Below, one piece after another: positions 35,213 through 44,078 of a stretch of 64,000 nucleotides of DNA. Each line of letters starts with the position of its first letter. The first letter of the stretch is position 1. Location: contig NZ_CP051293.1 of assembly GCF_013170805.1 (NCBI RefSeq), positions 5,772,001 through 5,836,000 on the forward strand. The letters run 5' to 3'. The notes beneath the pieces were generated by a model that worked only from the letters and a program-made list of their open reading frames with translations, searched no databases and had not been told where the DNA came from. The stretch comes from Mesorhizobium sp. NZP2077 (lineage in GTDB: Bacteria > Pseudomonadota > Alphaproteobacteria > Rhizobiales > Rhizobiaceae). Made by a program: the position numbers and the translations under genes.

Positions 35213-37096
35213 ATGTCCGGATTGGACTGGATATTTTCCTTGGCAATGGATGCAACCAGCGGCGCGGCGAAGCGCGGCAAATCATTTGCCCATGTGGCGG
35301 AAGCCTCCTGGGGCAAGGGCCTTAGCACCTTGCTTCGCATCGTGCGCATGACGCTTCGCCATCCCTGGCAAGTTGCCATCACCCTGGTCTCGACCTTCAT
35401 CGCCGCGACACTACAGCTTTTCATCCCACGCCTGCTGGGACGCGCCATCGACCAGGCGCAAGGCGTGATGGCCGCTGGCGCCGGGACGGCCGCGGAGCAG
35501 GCGCTGTGGAACACGGCGCTGACGCTGCTTGTCGTCAGCATCCTGCGCGGTCTCTTCGCCATGGCGCAGAACTACTATGGCGAGGCCGTCGGCCACCGGA
35601 CCGGCTATGAGCTGCGCCTGGCTTTCTACGAGAAGATCCAGCGGCTGAGCTTCGCCTACCACGACAAGGTCCATACCGGCGACCTGATCACGCTCGGACT
35701 GCTCGATCTCGACGGCGTGCGCATGTTCTTTTCCACCGGCATCCTGCGCGTGGTGCTGCTCGGCGTGCTGATTGGCGTCGGCGCCTATCTCCTGATCAGC
35801 ACCGATCTCGTGCTCGGTCTGCTCAGCCTGAGCTTTGTGCCATTCGTCGCCTGGCGCTCCTCGGTGACCCAGCTCAGATTGCGCAGCACCTGGCTGACGC
35901 TGCAGGAGCGGCTGTCGGTGCTGAGCCGGGTGATGGACGAGAATCTCGGCGGCATCCGCGTCGTGCGCGCCTTCGCGGCGCAGCGCCATGAGCTGGCAAA
36001 ATTCGACCGCGCCAAGCTTTCGGCGCTGGAGCTTGCCAATCAGCGCGTCGACATTCGCGTCTCCAACACCAGCGCCATGAACTTTTCCTTCCTGGCAGCC
36101 ATGGGCCTGGTGCTGTGGTTCGGCGGCCAGAAGGTGATAGCGGGCCAGATCAGCGTCGGCACGCTGGCGCAGTTCCTCACCTTCATGACCATCCTGCAGA
36201 TGCCGGTGCGCCAGCTCGGCCTGATGGTCAACTCGTTCGCGCGCGCCTCGACCTGCGGCACGCGGCTATTCGAACTGCTCGACACCGAACTCGACATCAA
36301 GGATGCGCCTGATGCCAGGGATCTCGTCATCACCGAGGGCGTGCTGCGCTTCGACAATGTCGGCTTTCGCTATGAGGGCGCCGGCGACCGTCCGACGCTG
36401 TCCGGCATCTCCTTCGAGGCGAGGCCCGGCAAAACGATCGGCATTGTCGGCCCGCCGGGAAGCGGCAAGTCGACCATCGCGCACCTGATCCCGCGCTTCT
36501 ACGATGTCACCTCGGGCGCGATCACCATCGATGGCCAGGACATCCGCAAGGTCACCCTGCAATCGCTGCGCAAGGTGGTCGGCGTCGTGCAGCAGGACGC
36601 GTTCCTGTTCACCACCTCGATCGAGAACAACATCGCCTATGGCAACCCCTGGGCGCGCGAGACCCGCATCGGTCAGGCCGCCGAGTATGCCCAGCTGCAC
36701 AACTACATTATCGGGCTTCCAGCCGGCTACACCACGGTCGTCGGCGAACGTGGCGCATCGCTCTCCGGCGGCCAGCGCCAGCGCCTGACCATTGCGCGCA
36801 GCCTGATGCTGCGGCCATCGGTTCTGGTCTTCGACGATTCCACTGCCGCCATCGACGCCGGTACCGAGCAGCGGATCCGCGCGGCGATGAAGCGCTTCGC
36901 CAGGGATCGCGTGACGCTGATCATCTCGCACCGGCTGAGTTCGCTGATGCATGCCGACCAGATCCTGTTCGTCGAAGGCGGCCGCATCGTCGAGCGCGGC
37001 ACGCATGAGGAGTTGCTGGCGCTCGGCGGTCGCTATCGCGCGCTTTACGACCTGCAGCTGCGGCCGGACGACGACCGGCTCGAAGGAGCCGCATGA
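35213..37096 (+). CDS. ABC exporter half-transporter with degenerate ATP site
   Basis: A 627-aa transmembrane-plus-ATPase half transporter. Six membrane segments fill about residues 45-330; the ATPase domain has Walker A GPPGSGKST, signature LSGGQRQRL and a Walker B ending FDDSTAAID in which the catalytic Glu is Asp. Its ATG at 35213 is used. The next gene starts inside its stop (ATGA), so the two are co-translated and form a heterodimer. The substituted Glu is typical of the inactive site of heterodimeric exporters. Substrate unknown: drug, lipid or polymer. Confidence 0.88.
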   Translation: MSGLDWIFSLAMDATSGAAKRGKSFAHVAEASWGKGLSTLLRIVRMTLRHPWQVAITLVSTFIAATLQLFIPRLLGRAIDQAQGVMAAGAGTAAEQALWNTALTLLVVSILRGLFAMAQNYYGEAVGHRTGYELRLAFYEKIQRLSFAYHDKVHTGDLITLGLLDLDGVRMFFSTGILRVVLLGVLIGVGAYLLISTDLVLGLLSLSFVPFVAWRSSVTQLRLRSTWLTLQERLSVLSRVMDENLGGIRVVRAFAAQRHELAKFDRAKLSALELANQRVDIRVSNTSAMNFSFLAAMGLVLWFGGQKVIAGQISVGTLAQFLTFMTILQMPVRQLGLMVNSFARASTCGTRLFELLDTELDIKDAPDARDLVITEGVLRFDNVGFRYEGAGDRPTLSGISFEARPGKTIGIVGPPGSGKSTIAHLIPRFYDVTSGAITIDGQDIRKVTLQSLRKVVGVVQQDAFLFTTSIENNIAYGNPWARETRIGQAAEYAQLHNYIIGLPAGYTTVVGERGASLSGGQRQRLTIARSLMLRPSVLVFDDSTAAIDAGTEQRIRAAMKRFARDRVTLIISHRLSSLMHADQILFVEGGRIVERGTHEELLALGGRYRALYDLQLRPDDDRLEGAA

Positions 37097-38988
37097 TGTC
37101 GACGCAGGACGATGACGAGAAGGATGACAAGAGCGGGCGGCCGACCAAGGCGGTCGTCGGTTCGCATCGCGACGAGGAAGAGGTTTTCGGCAAGGCCTAT
37201 GATCCGCGCATTGTCAGGCGCATCTGGAGCTTTGTCAGCCCCTATCAGGGCCGGATCTTCATCTCGGTCGCGGCGGTGCTGGTGTTCACGCTGACCCAGC
37301 TCGCGATCCCGCTGGTCATCCGCTACGCCATCGACCACGGCATGGCGCCGGGCAAGCTCGACCGTTCGGTGATGATCTGGGCGACCGGCATCTTCGCGGT
37401 GATTATCCTCATCAACTACGCCGCAAGCCATGTGCAGGAAAGCGTCGTCGGCAAGGTGGCCGAGAACGTGCTGTCCGACCTGCGCCGCGCCATGTTCAGC
37501 CATCTGCAACGCGTCTCGCTCAGCTTCATGGACAAGACCGAGGTCGGCCGGCTGATGTCGCGCCTGCAGGGCGACGTCAATTCGATGCAGGAATTCCTTG
37601 AGACCTCGGTGATGTCGGTGGGCGACATCGTGCTTCTGTTCGGCATCGTCACCGTCTTGCTGTGGCTCGATTTCCGGCTTGGGCTTTTGACGCTGTCGAC
37701 CATGCCGGTGCTGTTCATCGTTCGCCTGTTCTGGCTGCCGCGCGCCAAGGTCGCCTTCATGGCCGCACACGAGACCAACTCGATCGCCAATGGCGCGCTG
37801 GCCGAAGGCATCCACGGCGTGCGCACGGTGCAGAGCCTCGAGCGCCAGCACGTCAATTTCGACCTCTATGACGAGAAGGTGCTGGCCAATCTCAACGCCC
37901 ATCTGCGCTCGGCGAGATACGCGCAGGTGATGGTGCCGATCGTCGACACGCTGACCGGCATTGCCATGGCGACCGTCATCGTCGTTGGTGGTTCGATGGT
38001 GCTGTCGCACAGCCTCAATGTCGGCGTCATGGTGGCGTTCCTGTTCTACATCCAGCGCTTCTTCGACCCGATCCGCTCGCTCACCATGCAGTACAGTGTC
38101 ATGCAGCGCGCCATGGCGTCGGGCCAGCGCATCTCCGAAGTGCTCGACGTGTCGGTGGATGTCAGCGACAAGGACAATGCCGTGGCGCTGTCGCGTGACA
38201 TGGACGGTTCGGTCGAGTTCAAGAACGTCACCTTCGGCTACCGGCAGAACCAGCCGGTGCTGAAGAACATCTCCTTCCACGTCAACCCGGGCGAGACGGT
38301 CGCGCTTGTCGGCCCGACCGGATCTGGCAAGTCGAGCTCGATGGCGCTGGTGCACCGCTTCTACGATGTATGGTCAGGTGAGGTCCTGGTCGGCGGCCAT
38401 GATGTGCGTGACCTGACGCAGGATTCGCTCGGCGATCAGGTGGCCATGGTGCTGCAGGAGTCGTTCCTGTTCTCCGGCACGGTGCTGGAGAACATCCGCT
38501 ACCACAAGACAACAGCCAGTCGTGAAGAGGTCGTCCGCGCAGCACAGGCCGTCGGCGCGCACGACTTCATCGAGCAACTGCCCGATGGCTACGACACCGA
38601 GCTTGAGCAGCGCGGCGGCAACCTCTCGCTCGGCCAGCGCCAGCTGATCAGTTTTGCGCGCGCGCTGGTGGCCGATGCCAAGATCCTGGTGCTCGACGAG
38701 GCCACGGCCAGTATCGATTCCTACACCGAAATGCTGATCCAGAAGGCGCTGATCAAACTGCTGGAGGGTCGCACCGGGCTGGTCATCGCGCATCGGCTCG
38801 CCACCATCCGCGGCGCCGACCGCATCATCGTGCTGCAGAATGGCGAGATCGTCGAAAGCGGCAACCACGAACAGCTGATGCAGAGGAAAGGCCTCTACGC
38901 CCGCCTCTACAACATGAACTACGCCTCCTTCGACGACATTTCGCAGGAAGAGATGGGAATGGACGCGGCGGTCGGCAAAGCGACGTGA
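37093..38988 (+). CDS. ABC exporter half-transporter, partner subunit
   Basis: A 631-aa half transporter with a charged 30-residue N-terminal tail (MSTQDDDEKDDKSGRP), six membrane segments and an ATPase domain with Walker A GPTGSGKSS, Walker B ILVLDEATASID (intact Glu) but an altered signature LSLGQRQL. Its altered signature would pair with the Asp-type Walker site of the upstream subunit to form the degenerate site, while its own Walker motifs pair with the intact LSGGQ of the partner: the classic heterodimer arrangement. Confidence 0.88.
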   Translation: MMSTQDDDEKDDKSGRPTKAVVGSHRDEEEVFGKAYDPRIVRRIWSFVSPYQGRIFISVAAVLVFTLTQLAIPLVIRYAIDHGMAPGKLDRSVMIWATGIFAVIILINYAASHVQESVVGKVAENVLSDLRRAMFSHLQRVSLSFMDKTEVGRLMSRLQGDVNSMQEFLETSVMSVGDIVLLFGIVTVLLWLDFRLGLLTLSTMPVLFIVRLFWLPRAKVAFMAAHETNSIANGALAEGIHGVRTVQSLERQHVNFDLYDEKVLANLNAHLRSARYAQVMVPIVDTLTGIAMATVIVVGGSMVLSHSLNVGVMVAFLFYIQRFFDPIRSLTMQYSVMQRAMASGQRISEVLDVSVDVSDKDNAVALSRDMDGSVEFKNVTFGYRQNQPVLKNISFHVNPGETVALVGPTGSGKSSSMALVHRFYDVWSGEVLVGGHDVRDLTQDSLGDQVAMVLQESFLFSGTVLENIRYHKTTASREEVVRAAQAVGAHDFIEQLPDGYDTELEQRGGNLSLGQRQLISFARALVADAKILVLDEATASIDSYTEMLIQKALIKLLEGRTGLVIAHRLATIRGADRIIVLQNGEIVESGNHEQLMQRKGLYARLYNMNYASFDDISQEEMGMDAAVGKAT

Positions 38989-38999
38989 ATGATCCAGCT

Positions 39000-39607
39000 C
39001 CAGCGAAGGTCAGCGTATCGGCCGCGGGGCGAGGAATGACTCGCCAATCGAATGTCGGAAGCGTACAAAGTAATGGTCGCCAGCCTATGAACGGGCGCCA
39101 GCGATTGAAAGAGTCGATCACGCTTTCGCCCCTCCATGGGAGATGAGCGATGACGGTCACCGACATAGCTGACGCCGGCCGGTCAGGCACATGTGCAGCG
39201 TAGTCGCCAAGTCCGATGAGCAGCAGGACGTCGAAGCGGAAGTCGAAGGCTTTCAGGAGGACCTTGGCCCCTTCGTTGTTGCCGCCGAGACAACACGGAT
39301 GGCCATGGTATTCACCGATGCAAAAGAGCCAGGCAATCCTATCATTTTTGCCAATCTCTTGCCTTTGCACGCTTGGATGATCCTGCATGATCGTGCGTGT
39401 CCTCGGGGATCGAAGACTGCCCGAAACCGCGAAGGTCAGGACAAACAACCGTATGGCTTTCGGCGAGAAGCGGCGCAACGTGATGCCAGGTGGCATGTGT
39501 ACGTGGGTGGCCATGCAGAGGCAGGACCGGTGGTCCTGAGCCGCCGTGCCTCACCCGAAGCGTAGCCTCGGGCAGCTGGATTGTCTCCAGTCGAAACCTT
39601 CGAACAT
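39000..39607 (-). pseudogene. Alpha/beta hydrolase pseudogene (haloacetate dehalogenase-like)
   Basis: The minus strand from 39607 reads MFEGF, then after a frame change RLETIQLPEATL-RVRHGGSGPPVL, LHGHPRTHATWHHVAPLLA and VVCPDLRGFGQSS, the N-terminal third of an alpha/beta hydrolase of the haloacetate dehalogenase group. Beyond about 39345 the frame breaks again, and only degraded nucleophile-elbow-like sequence (EYHGHPCCLGGNNEGAK) remains further downstream. Frameshifts and the missing second half mark it as dead. Its distal end cannot be placed precisely. Confidence 0.55.
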
Positions 39608-39820
39608 CAAGCTTAAACCTTGCCTGCAGTTGGAGGTTCCACTTCTGATCAAGACGATGCGAGGCCGGCGGTTCCGTGCACTATCATGCCTGCTGGGTCC
39701 ATTGGAACAAGAATGCCGTGCGGAACGTTGGTGGAAGTCAAGTGACATGAACAATTGATGCCCTACAGGGCAAGAGCGACGAACGGCGAGAACCGCCGGG
39801 CGCGCTCATAGGAGGCGCAT

Positions 39821-39907
39821 ATGAGTATCACCACAATTCTGGTCATCGTTCTCATAGTTTTTCTGGTGGGCGGCGGCGGCTTCTACGGTCGCGGACGATG
39901 GTACTAG
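39821..39907 (+). CDS. Small single-span membrane peptide (28 aa)
   Basis: A 28-codon frame reading MSITTILVIVLIVFLVGGGG followed by FYGRGRWY. A strong ribosome site (AGGAGG) lies 5 nt before the ATG. The N-terminal half is one hydrophobic span, with a Gly-rich turn and basic/aromatic end, resembling the tiny DUF3309-like membrane peptides common in rhizobia. It is 41 nt upstream of the IS701-family element. Function unknown. Confidence 0.55.
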   Translation: MSITTILVIVLIVFLVGGGGFYGRGRWY

Positions 39908-39947
39908 GTCCCGTATGGATAATCAGCACAACAGGATCTGGTGCTAG

Positions 39948-41386
39948 CACTACTTTGGCAGATTGTTAGCGGAGAGGGCTCTGCGGCAGTGGGGACAACG
40001 GATTGGGGGCGGCTGCGCTAGCGCGGTGAGGATGGCTTGCCTGACGGGGGGTAGGCTCGGTTGGGGCGGCGGGCCAACGATTCTTTTTTTCCCCCCCCCC
40101 TCCCGCTTGTTTGAGGCGGCGAGATTGCAGGAAGGCGTAGGCGATCATCGTCATCAGCGCGTGCCGGTGCAGGCCGGTCCATGAGCGCCCTTCGAAGTGG
40201 TCGAGGCCAAGTTCCTCCTTGAGCTGCTGATGCGCCTGTTCGCAGACCCAGCGCGCCTTGATGGCGCCTGCGATCTGCTTGAGCGGGGTGTCGGCGGGCA
40301 AGTTGGAGAGGTAGTATTTGCGCTCGCCGGTCGAGCGGTGCTCGCCGATCACCCAGACCTCCTCGCCGGGCAGATGCTGAGCGCCCATGTCGCGGATGCG
40401 CTGGGGTGGGCCATCTGCAACCCGGACACGGACAGCGGCGAAGCGCGCCGAGAGGCGGCCTTTGGTGCCACGCCGCCAACTGACCGCGCGCCATGGGGCT
40501 GTCTCCAGCATCGCCTTCGCGGTCATCGACTTCACATCGGGGATATGCCGCTGGCGCGGACGGCCGCGTCCGGCAACGGGAAAGATCATTGCCACGTCGG
40601 CGGGATAGACCTTCTGCTTGAACGGGATACCGACGGCCCAGGTAAGGCCGCGCTCGGTGAGCGCCTGCCGGAAGGGGGGCGCTCAAGCCATATCCGGCAT
40701 CGGCGAGCACGCAGCCAAAGCGTAGGCCGGCTGCGCGAGCCCGGTCGATCTCGGCCAGCGCGATTTCGGGCTTGGTCCTGTAGGCACGATGGTCCTCGGG
40801 CACACCGGCACGGTCGAGCCGGGCGGGATCGGAAGTCCAGCTCTCGGGCAGAAACAGCCGCAGTCCCACCATGACCGGCACTTCGCTAGAGGCCAGCGTC
40901 AGCGACACCAGCGTCTGGCAGTTGGCGTTCTTACCAAGCGCCGAGGCATATTGCGGCGCGACGCCGACCGAGTGGCGCCCCTTCTTGGGGAGCGCTGTGT
41001 CGTCCACGATCAGCCATGCATCGTTCCCGCCAACTTGTCTGTCGGCCTCCGCAAGTAGCACCTTCTCCAGCGGCCCAGCATCCCACACGCCGCTCGCGAT
41101 GAAGTGGTGCAGCTGGTCATAGTTGACGCCTGCGTCGCGCGCCGCCATCGGTTGGATGCTCTTGCGATCCCCAAGGCCAATCAGCCCAGCAATATAGGCC
41201 GGACACATCCGCGCACGCGTCTTGTGCCTCAACGCCGAGACGAACGGCTCAAGCCACTGCTCCAGATCGACTTGCCAATCCCTGTTCATGGCCGGCCCCT
41301 CCAACAGCCGACCTCTCATGAATCACGCAAAACCGCTCTTGGGAATCCTCAAACGCTCCCAGAACCAAAAAAATGCCAAAGTAGTG
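39948..41386. mobile_element. IS701-family insertion sequence
   Basis: A 1439-bp element with perfect 13-bp inverted ends CACTACTTTGGCA (39948-39960) and its complement (41374-41386), flanked on both sides by the 4-bp duplication CTAG (39944-39947, 41387-41390), as expected of IS701-type YTAR target duplications. It carries a single transposase gene with a frameshift. The right duplication overlaps the left end of the neighbouring IS5-family element. Confidence 0.85.
39966..41289 (-). pseudogene. IS701-family transposase, frameshifted
   Basis: A DDE transposase read in two frames: 41289 to about 40677 (MNRDWQVDLEQWLEPFVSALR, AWLIVDDTALPKKG, LADAGYGLSAP) and about 40677 to 39966 (RQRHIPDVKSMTAK, KARWVCEQAHQQLKEELG, GLHRHALMTMIAYAFLQS). 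The switch occurs at a run of six G (40674-40679); one fewer base restores DAGYGLSAPFRQAL. This is either a disabling mutation or a sequencing error in a homopolymer; another T7-C10 run sits at 40084-40100. Confidence 0.8.
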
Positions 41387-41389
41387 CTA

Positions 41390-42224
41390 GGGTCAGGACT
41401 CATTGATCCAGAAGATGAAGGCTGCAGCGAAGGCGATCGCCGACAGGAAAGTGTGAGCACATCGGTCGTACCTGGTGTGGATGCGTCGCCAGTCTTTGAG
41501 GCGTGCGAACATGTTCTCGATCCTGTGGCGTTGTCGGTATAGGACAGGATCGTAGCTGTGCTGAATACGATGCTTGGCATGGGGCGGGATGCATGGCGTG
41601 ATACCGCGCTCGACGAGCGCCTGACGGAAGGCCGCTGAACTGTAGGCCCGATCGGCCAGCAGGGCGTTGGCGGCGGGCAAATCCTCGATCACTGCCGCAG
41701 CAGTCTTGTGATCATTGGCCTGCCCTTCGCTCAGATGCAGCAGCCGCGGGCGTCCCTTGCCGTCACAGACCACTTGCAGCTTGGTGGTCAGTCCACCTCG
41801 GCTGCGTCCGATACATCGGGATAGAGCCCCTTTTTAAGGAGGCTGGCGGCAGTGCGATGCGCTTTGAGATGGGTGGCATCGATCATCAGATTGTCCGTTT
41901 CGCCGCCCTGCGCGGCCAGTTCCGCCAGGATGCGATTGAACACACCCAGCCGACTCCAGCGGATGAAGCGGTTGTAGATGGTCTTGTGCGGACCGTAGTC
42001 AGAAGGGACATCTCGCCAGCGAAGGCCATTGCGGATCACGAACAGGATGCCGCTCAGCACCCGGCGGTCATCTACACGCGGCACACCATGCGACAAAGGA
42101 AAATAGGGCTCGATCCGGCGCATCTGCTCCGGGGTCAACATCAGCAAATCACTCAAGGCGGCACCTCCTGCCACCTTGAATCACCCAACAGAAATCAATT
42201 CAACAAATTAATAGGTCCTGACCC
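41390..42224. mobile_element. IS5-family (IS427 group) insertion sequence
   Basis: An 835-bp element with 10-bp perfect inverted ends GGGTCAGGAC (41390-41399) and complement (42215-42224), extending imperfectly to about 18 bp, and a TA duplication (41388-41389 and 42225-42226). Size and ends fit the IS427 group. The transposase is read from two overlapping frames. It was the target for the IS701-family element at its left boundary. Confidence 0.85.
41393..42174 (-). CDS. IS5-family transposase (two-frame, frameshift-produced)
   Basis: The first frame (41788-42174) gives MLTPEQMRRIEPYFPLSHG...LLKKG, the second (41393-41773) gives VCDGKGRPRLLHLSEGQANDHKTA and RHRIENMFARLKDWRRIHTRYDR with the DDE signature parts. 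A run CTTAAAAAGGGG near 41828-41839 is the natural frameshift site; reading through it in the shifted frame gives SRCIGRSRGGLTTKLQ between the parts, with no stop. This is the usual expression mode of IS427-type transposases, so the element may be functional. Confidence 0.8.
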
Positions 42225-42229
42225 TAGCT

Positions 42230-42325
42230 GAAATCTTCCGCGTGAAGGAAAATGTGATCATTGAACATTGGGACCTTATCCAATCGGTCCCACCGGACAC
42301 AACAAACCCGCGTCCGATGTACTAA
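42230..42325 (+). pseudogene. SnoaL-like protein, C-terminal remnant cut by IS insertion
   Basis: The frame right of the IS5-family element reads EIFRVKENVIIEHWDLIQSV, then a short tail ending ...NPRPMY and a stop. IEHWDLIQ is the C-terminal signature of SnoaL-like (nuclear transport factor 2 fold) proteins. If both IS elements and their duplications are removed, the left flank GGATCTGGTG joins in frame to give DLVLAEIFRV. A TAA at 39920-39922 precedes that left part, so the rest of the gene was already lost. Confidence 0.55.
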
Positions 42326-42458
42326 TCCGCAATCTTACGCGCGAGCGAGGGACGGCGCCCCGGTGCCGTCCGGAGGAACCTCCTTGCATCGGGGTTGCGG
42401 GTCCGCGCCGACGGGCCGCGACATGTTTCAGCGCCGGCAGAGCCTCTCCCGAGATGGC

Positions 42459-43903
42459 CTACTTGCGAATTCCCCTGACGTGGCCGCTGACCTGCACGCC
42501 GTCTTCGCCGCGCAGGTACAAAAATCCGGGAATGGAGATCAGCGGGATGATCGCGGTCAGCAGGAACACCTGGTGAAAGCGTTCCGGGGTCAGCACGTGG
42601 GTCTCCCCCGCGATCAGGCCCAGCAGCATCGCGGCGATTGAAACGCCGAGCGAAACGCTGAGCTGCTGCAGCACGCCGCCGAGGCTGGTGGCGCGGCTGA
42701 GCTTGTCCGCCGGTAGGTCAGCATAGGACAATGTATTGGAGGTCATGAACTGCGCCGAGCGGACGATGCCGAACAGGAAGACGTAGACGCCGATCATCCA
42801 ATGCGGCGTATCGGCATTCATCAGGGCGAAACCGGCCACGGCGGCGGAGCCGACGACCGCGCTGCCGATCAACACCACACTGAAGCCGAAGGGCCGCAGC
42901 AGTGGTGACAGCAGCGGCCGCATGAGCAAGGCGCCGAAACTGCCGACGAATGTCAGCGAGCCTGAGGTGACCGGGCTCATGCCGAAGCCGACCTGCAGCA
43001 TCAGCGGCATCAGGAACGGCACGCCGTTGAGACCGACGCGGCACAGGCCACCGGCCAGCGTGCCGACCCAGAAGGAGCGAAATCGAAACAGCGTCAGGTC
43101 GACGGCCGGCGCCACGACGCGACGCGCATAGCGCCCGAAGGCGAGCAGCAGCAGGACGGAAGCGGCCAGAACCAGCACTGTCGCGGAAACGGGAATGATC
43201 GGCCGGCCGATGTTTTCCAGGCCGAATTGCAGCAGCGCCACGCCGCATCCCACCATCAGGAATCCGGCGAAGTCGAAGCGCTGCACCGCTTCCTCGTGGA
43301 AATCGTCGACAAAGCGCAGCGCCGCCAGAATGCCAATGCAGCCGAACGGCACGTTGACGTAGAATATCCACCGCCACGACGCATAGGTGGTCAGCAGGCC
43401 GCCGAGCAGCGGCCCGATGACCGGCCCCATAATGGCCGGCAGGTCATGTAGGTCATGGCGGTGATCAGCCCGCTGCGCGGTAAGCTGCGCAGCAGGATCA
43501 GCCGCCCGACCGGCGTCATCATGGCGCCGCCCAGCCCCTGTAGGGCGCGCATCGCCAGCAGCATGCCGAAACTGTTGGCCATGCCGCACAGCGCCGAGCC
43601 CAGGGTGAAGGTGAACAACGCCAGCGCGAACACTTTGCGCGCGCCGAACCTGTCGGCGAACCAGCCGCTGACGGGGATGAACACGGCAAGGGTCAGAATA
43701 TAGGTGGTGATCGCCAGGTTGAGCCGGACCGGTGTCGTGTCGAGGCTTTGCGCGATGGCCGGGATCGCGGTCGTGATGATGGTGGAATCGAGCTGCTCCA
43801 TCAGAAAGGCGATGGCGACGATGATCGGGATGATCAGCCTCAGCCGCGGATCACGCTCGGTGGCAAATTGAGGCTGTTCCAATGCCGTGGCCAGTTCCGT
43901 CAT
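42459..43903 (-). pseudogene. DHA2-type MFS transporter, frameshifted
   Basis: An MFS efflux pump of the 14-segment drug:H+ antiporter type: N-terminal part 43903-43440 (MEQLDSTIITTAIPAIAQSL, SGWFADRFGARKVF, RALQGLGGAMMTPVGRLI) and the rest from about 43445 to 42459 in another frame (PAIMGPVIGPLLGG onward). The expected TYMTLPAIMG requires one extra C at about 43442-43446, so a single-base deletion broke it; a sequencing error is possible. No second defect is seen, so the decay is recent. Confidence 0.8.
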
Positions 43904-43990
43904 GCAGGTGGTCCTGGCGATGCTGGCGCATCCGCGTTCAAGGCAACAATCATAAGCGATCAGTTGGCCGGAACCTGATCACGCGGCCTG

Positions 43991-44016
43991 TCTTATGGTC
44001 CGATCTTATGGTCCGA
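43991..44016. repeat. Tandem 13-bp repeat upstream of the MFS gene
   Basis: TCTTATGGTCCGA is repeated perfectly twice (43991-44003, 44004-44016), 88 nt upstream of the MFS start, in its promoter region. On the coding strand each copy reads TCGGACCATAAGA. It could be a regulator site (for instance a TetR-type operator); no regulator gene is adjacent. Confidence 0.5.
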
Positions 44017-44078
44017 CAAAAAACGCGGTGATAGTCAATTCTGCCCGTTGGGGATCAACAAAGCTTGAGCGCCGGCTG

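Noticed and set aside
39966..41289. Programmed frameshifting in the IS701 transposase
   Set aside because: IS701-type transposases are normally single frames, so a mutation or error in the G6 run is simpler.
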